Shown here: positions 63,752 to 64,000 of the stretch, piece after piece
How positions within the stretch are numbered: the first letter of the stretch is position 1
How the letters are laid out: each line of letters opens with the position of its first letter
Source: Halomonas sp. I5-271120
Lineage (GTDB): Bacteria; Pseudomonadota; Gammaproteobacteria; Pseudomonadales; Halomonadaceae
Assembly: GCF_030553075.1 (NCBI RefSeq)
Contig: NZ_CP130701.1
Span: forward strand, 2,542,001-2,606,000
Direction of reading: 5' to 3'
Length of the DNA stretch: 64,000 nt
Notes under the pieces: generated by a model
The model's input: the letters and a program-made list of their open reading frames with translations, nothing else
Databases searched by the model: none
Told to the model about the DNA's origin: nothing
Made by a program: the position numbers and the translations under genes

Positions 63752-64000
63752 ATGCTGTTGTCCAATTCGCTGCCACAACTGTGGCTGATCTATGGCCTAT
63801 TGTCGCTGGTTGTACTGGTGACTGGCCACCTGGGAATTCGCTTCCTGCCCCGGCTGCCCCGATGGGTCATCACCGGGCTGGTGGCCGGTATCATCTGGAT
63901 GCCGGCCAGTTATGCACTGACGACGCTGGATCAGGCCGAGGCGCATTCCGGCATCGCACCGGCAGTGGTCGTGGCCGCGGTAGCCGTGCTGCAAGGGAAG
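63752..64000 (+). CDS. Membrane protein, 5' part only
   Basis: Runs off the right edge; 83 codons are visible with no stop. Translation starts MLLSNSLPQLWLIYGLLSLV, a first membrane segment (about 10-25), then RWVITGLVAGIIWMPASYAL, a second (about 40-60), and a third hydrophobic stretch VVVAAVAVL near the edge. An adjacent in-frame ATG is at 63749; GGAGAG at 63741-63746 serves either. I do not recognise the family. Confidence 0.7.
   Translation, partial: MLLSNSLPQLWLIYGLLSLVVLVTGHLGIRFLPRLPRWVITGLVAGIIWMPASYALTTLDQAEAHSGIAPAVVVAAVAVLQGK

Overview
The window looks like a chromosomal segment of a moderately halophilic gammaproteobacterium of the Halomonas type (Halomonadaceae). This rests on the high GC content, the very large NAD-type glutamate dehydrogenase, the Pseudomonas/Halomonas-like gene complement (rmf, tpm, yqjD-like genes, ycgL/ycgN), and the NhaC sodium/proton antiporter. 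It is mostly housekeeping chromosome. I see no integrase, transposase, phage or CRISPR. Species assignment is inference.

Layout, left to right. 1-8.6 kb: end of murI, trmA, the 1613-residue NAD-glutamate dehydrogenase, mgtE (minus) and a small gene matching encapsulated ferritin. 8.8-14.5 kb: pyrD, rmf (minus), rlmL with a duplicated 3' end, tpm coupled to a glutaredoxin-like gene, and a WGR-domain gene (minus). 14.7-21.6 kb: pdxB, nhaC, then htpX, alaA, ylqF and msrB on the minus strand. 21.9-22.5 kb: a tRNA array alternating Glu and Gly three times behind one strong promoter. 22.7-26.4 kb: yadGH-type ABC exporter, queF, a ydjA-type nitroreductase and a thioesterase-like gene, all plus strand. 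26.5 kb: tRNA-Ser(GGA) with its own promoter and terminator. 26.8-31.1 kb: looser-packed minus-strand genes (small HMA-like protein, a DedA-PAP2-LssY fusion, a second PAP2 phosphatase, a lipoprotein) with several gene-free stretches.

31.7-41.7 kb: NAD-isocitrate dehydrogenase, a CIA30 protein, nemA, metY, a DUF3617 protein, a SpoIIAA-like protein, and an RND pump with its adaptor. 42.1-47 kb: an HI0933-family flavoprotein, a CHAD protein, a yqjD/yqjE/yqjK-like operon and pldA. 47-55 kb: an MscK-type mechanosensitive channel, tlyA, and a two-gene operon of an ATP-grasp ligase followed by a 683-residue protein that carries a papain-like Gln-Cys-His-Asn set. 55-60.5 kb: SRP RNA (ffs), dnaX, ybaB, recR, rnd, ycgL and ycgN. 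60.7-64 kb: a secreted glycine-rich repeat protein, oligopeptidase B (minus) and the start of a membrane protein.

Functional groupings visible from gene order are: replication/recombination (dnaX-ybaB-recR); RNA modification and processing (trmA, rlmL, queF, tlyA, rnd, ffs, tRNAs); ribosome hibernation and assembly (rmf, ylqF); envelope and osmotic stress (mscK, nhaC, mgtE, pldA, DedA/PAP2, yqjDEK); and redox repair (msrB, nemA, nitroreductase). The best candidate for an undescribed system is the ATP-grasp plus papain-fold pair at 51.5-54.8 kb. Other notable items are the encapsulin-type ferritin without a cargo tail, the duplicated rlmL end, a possible coupled leader peptide before dnaX, and the glycine-rich repeat protein.
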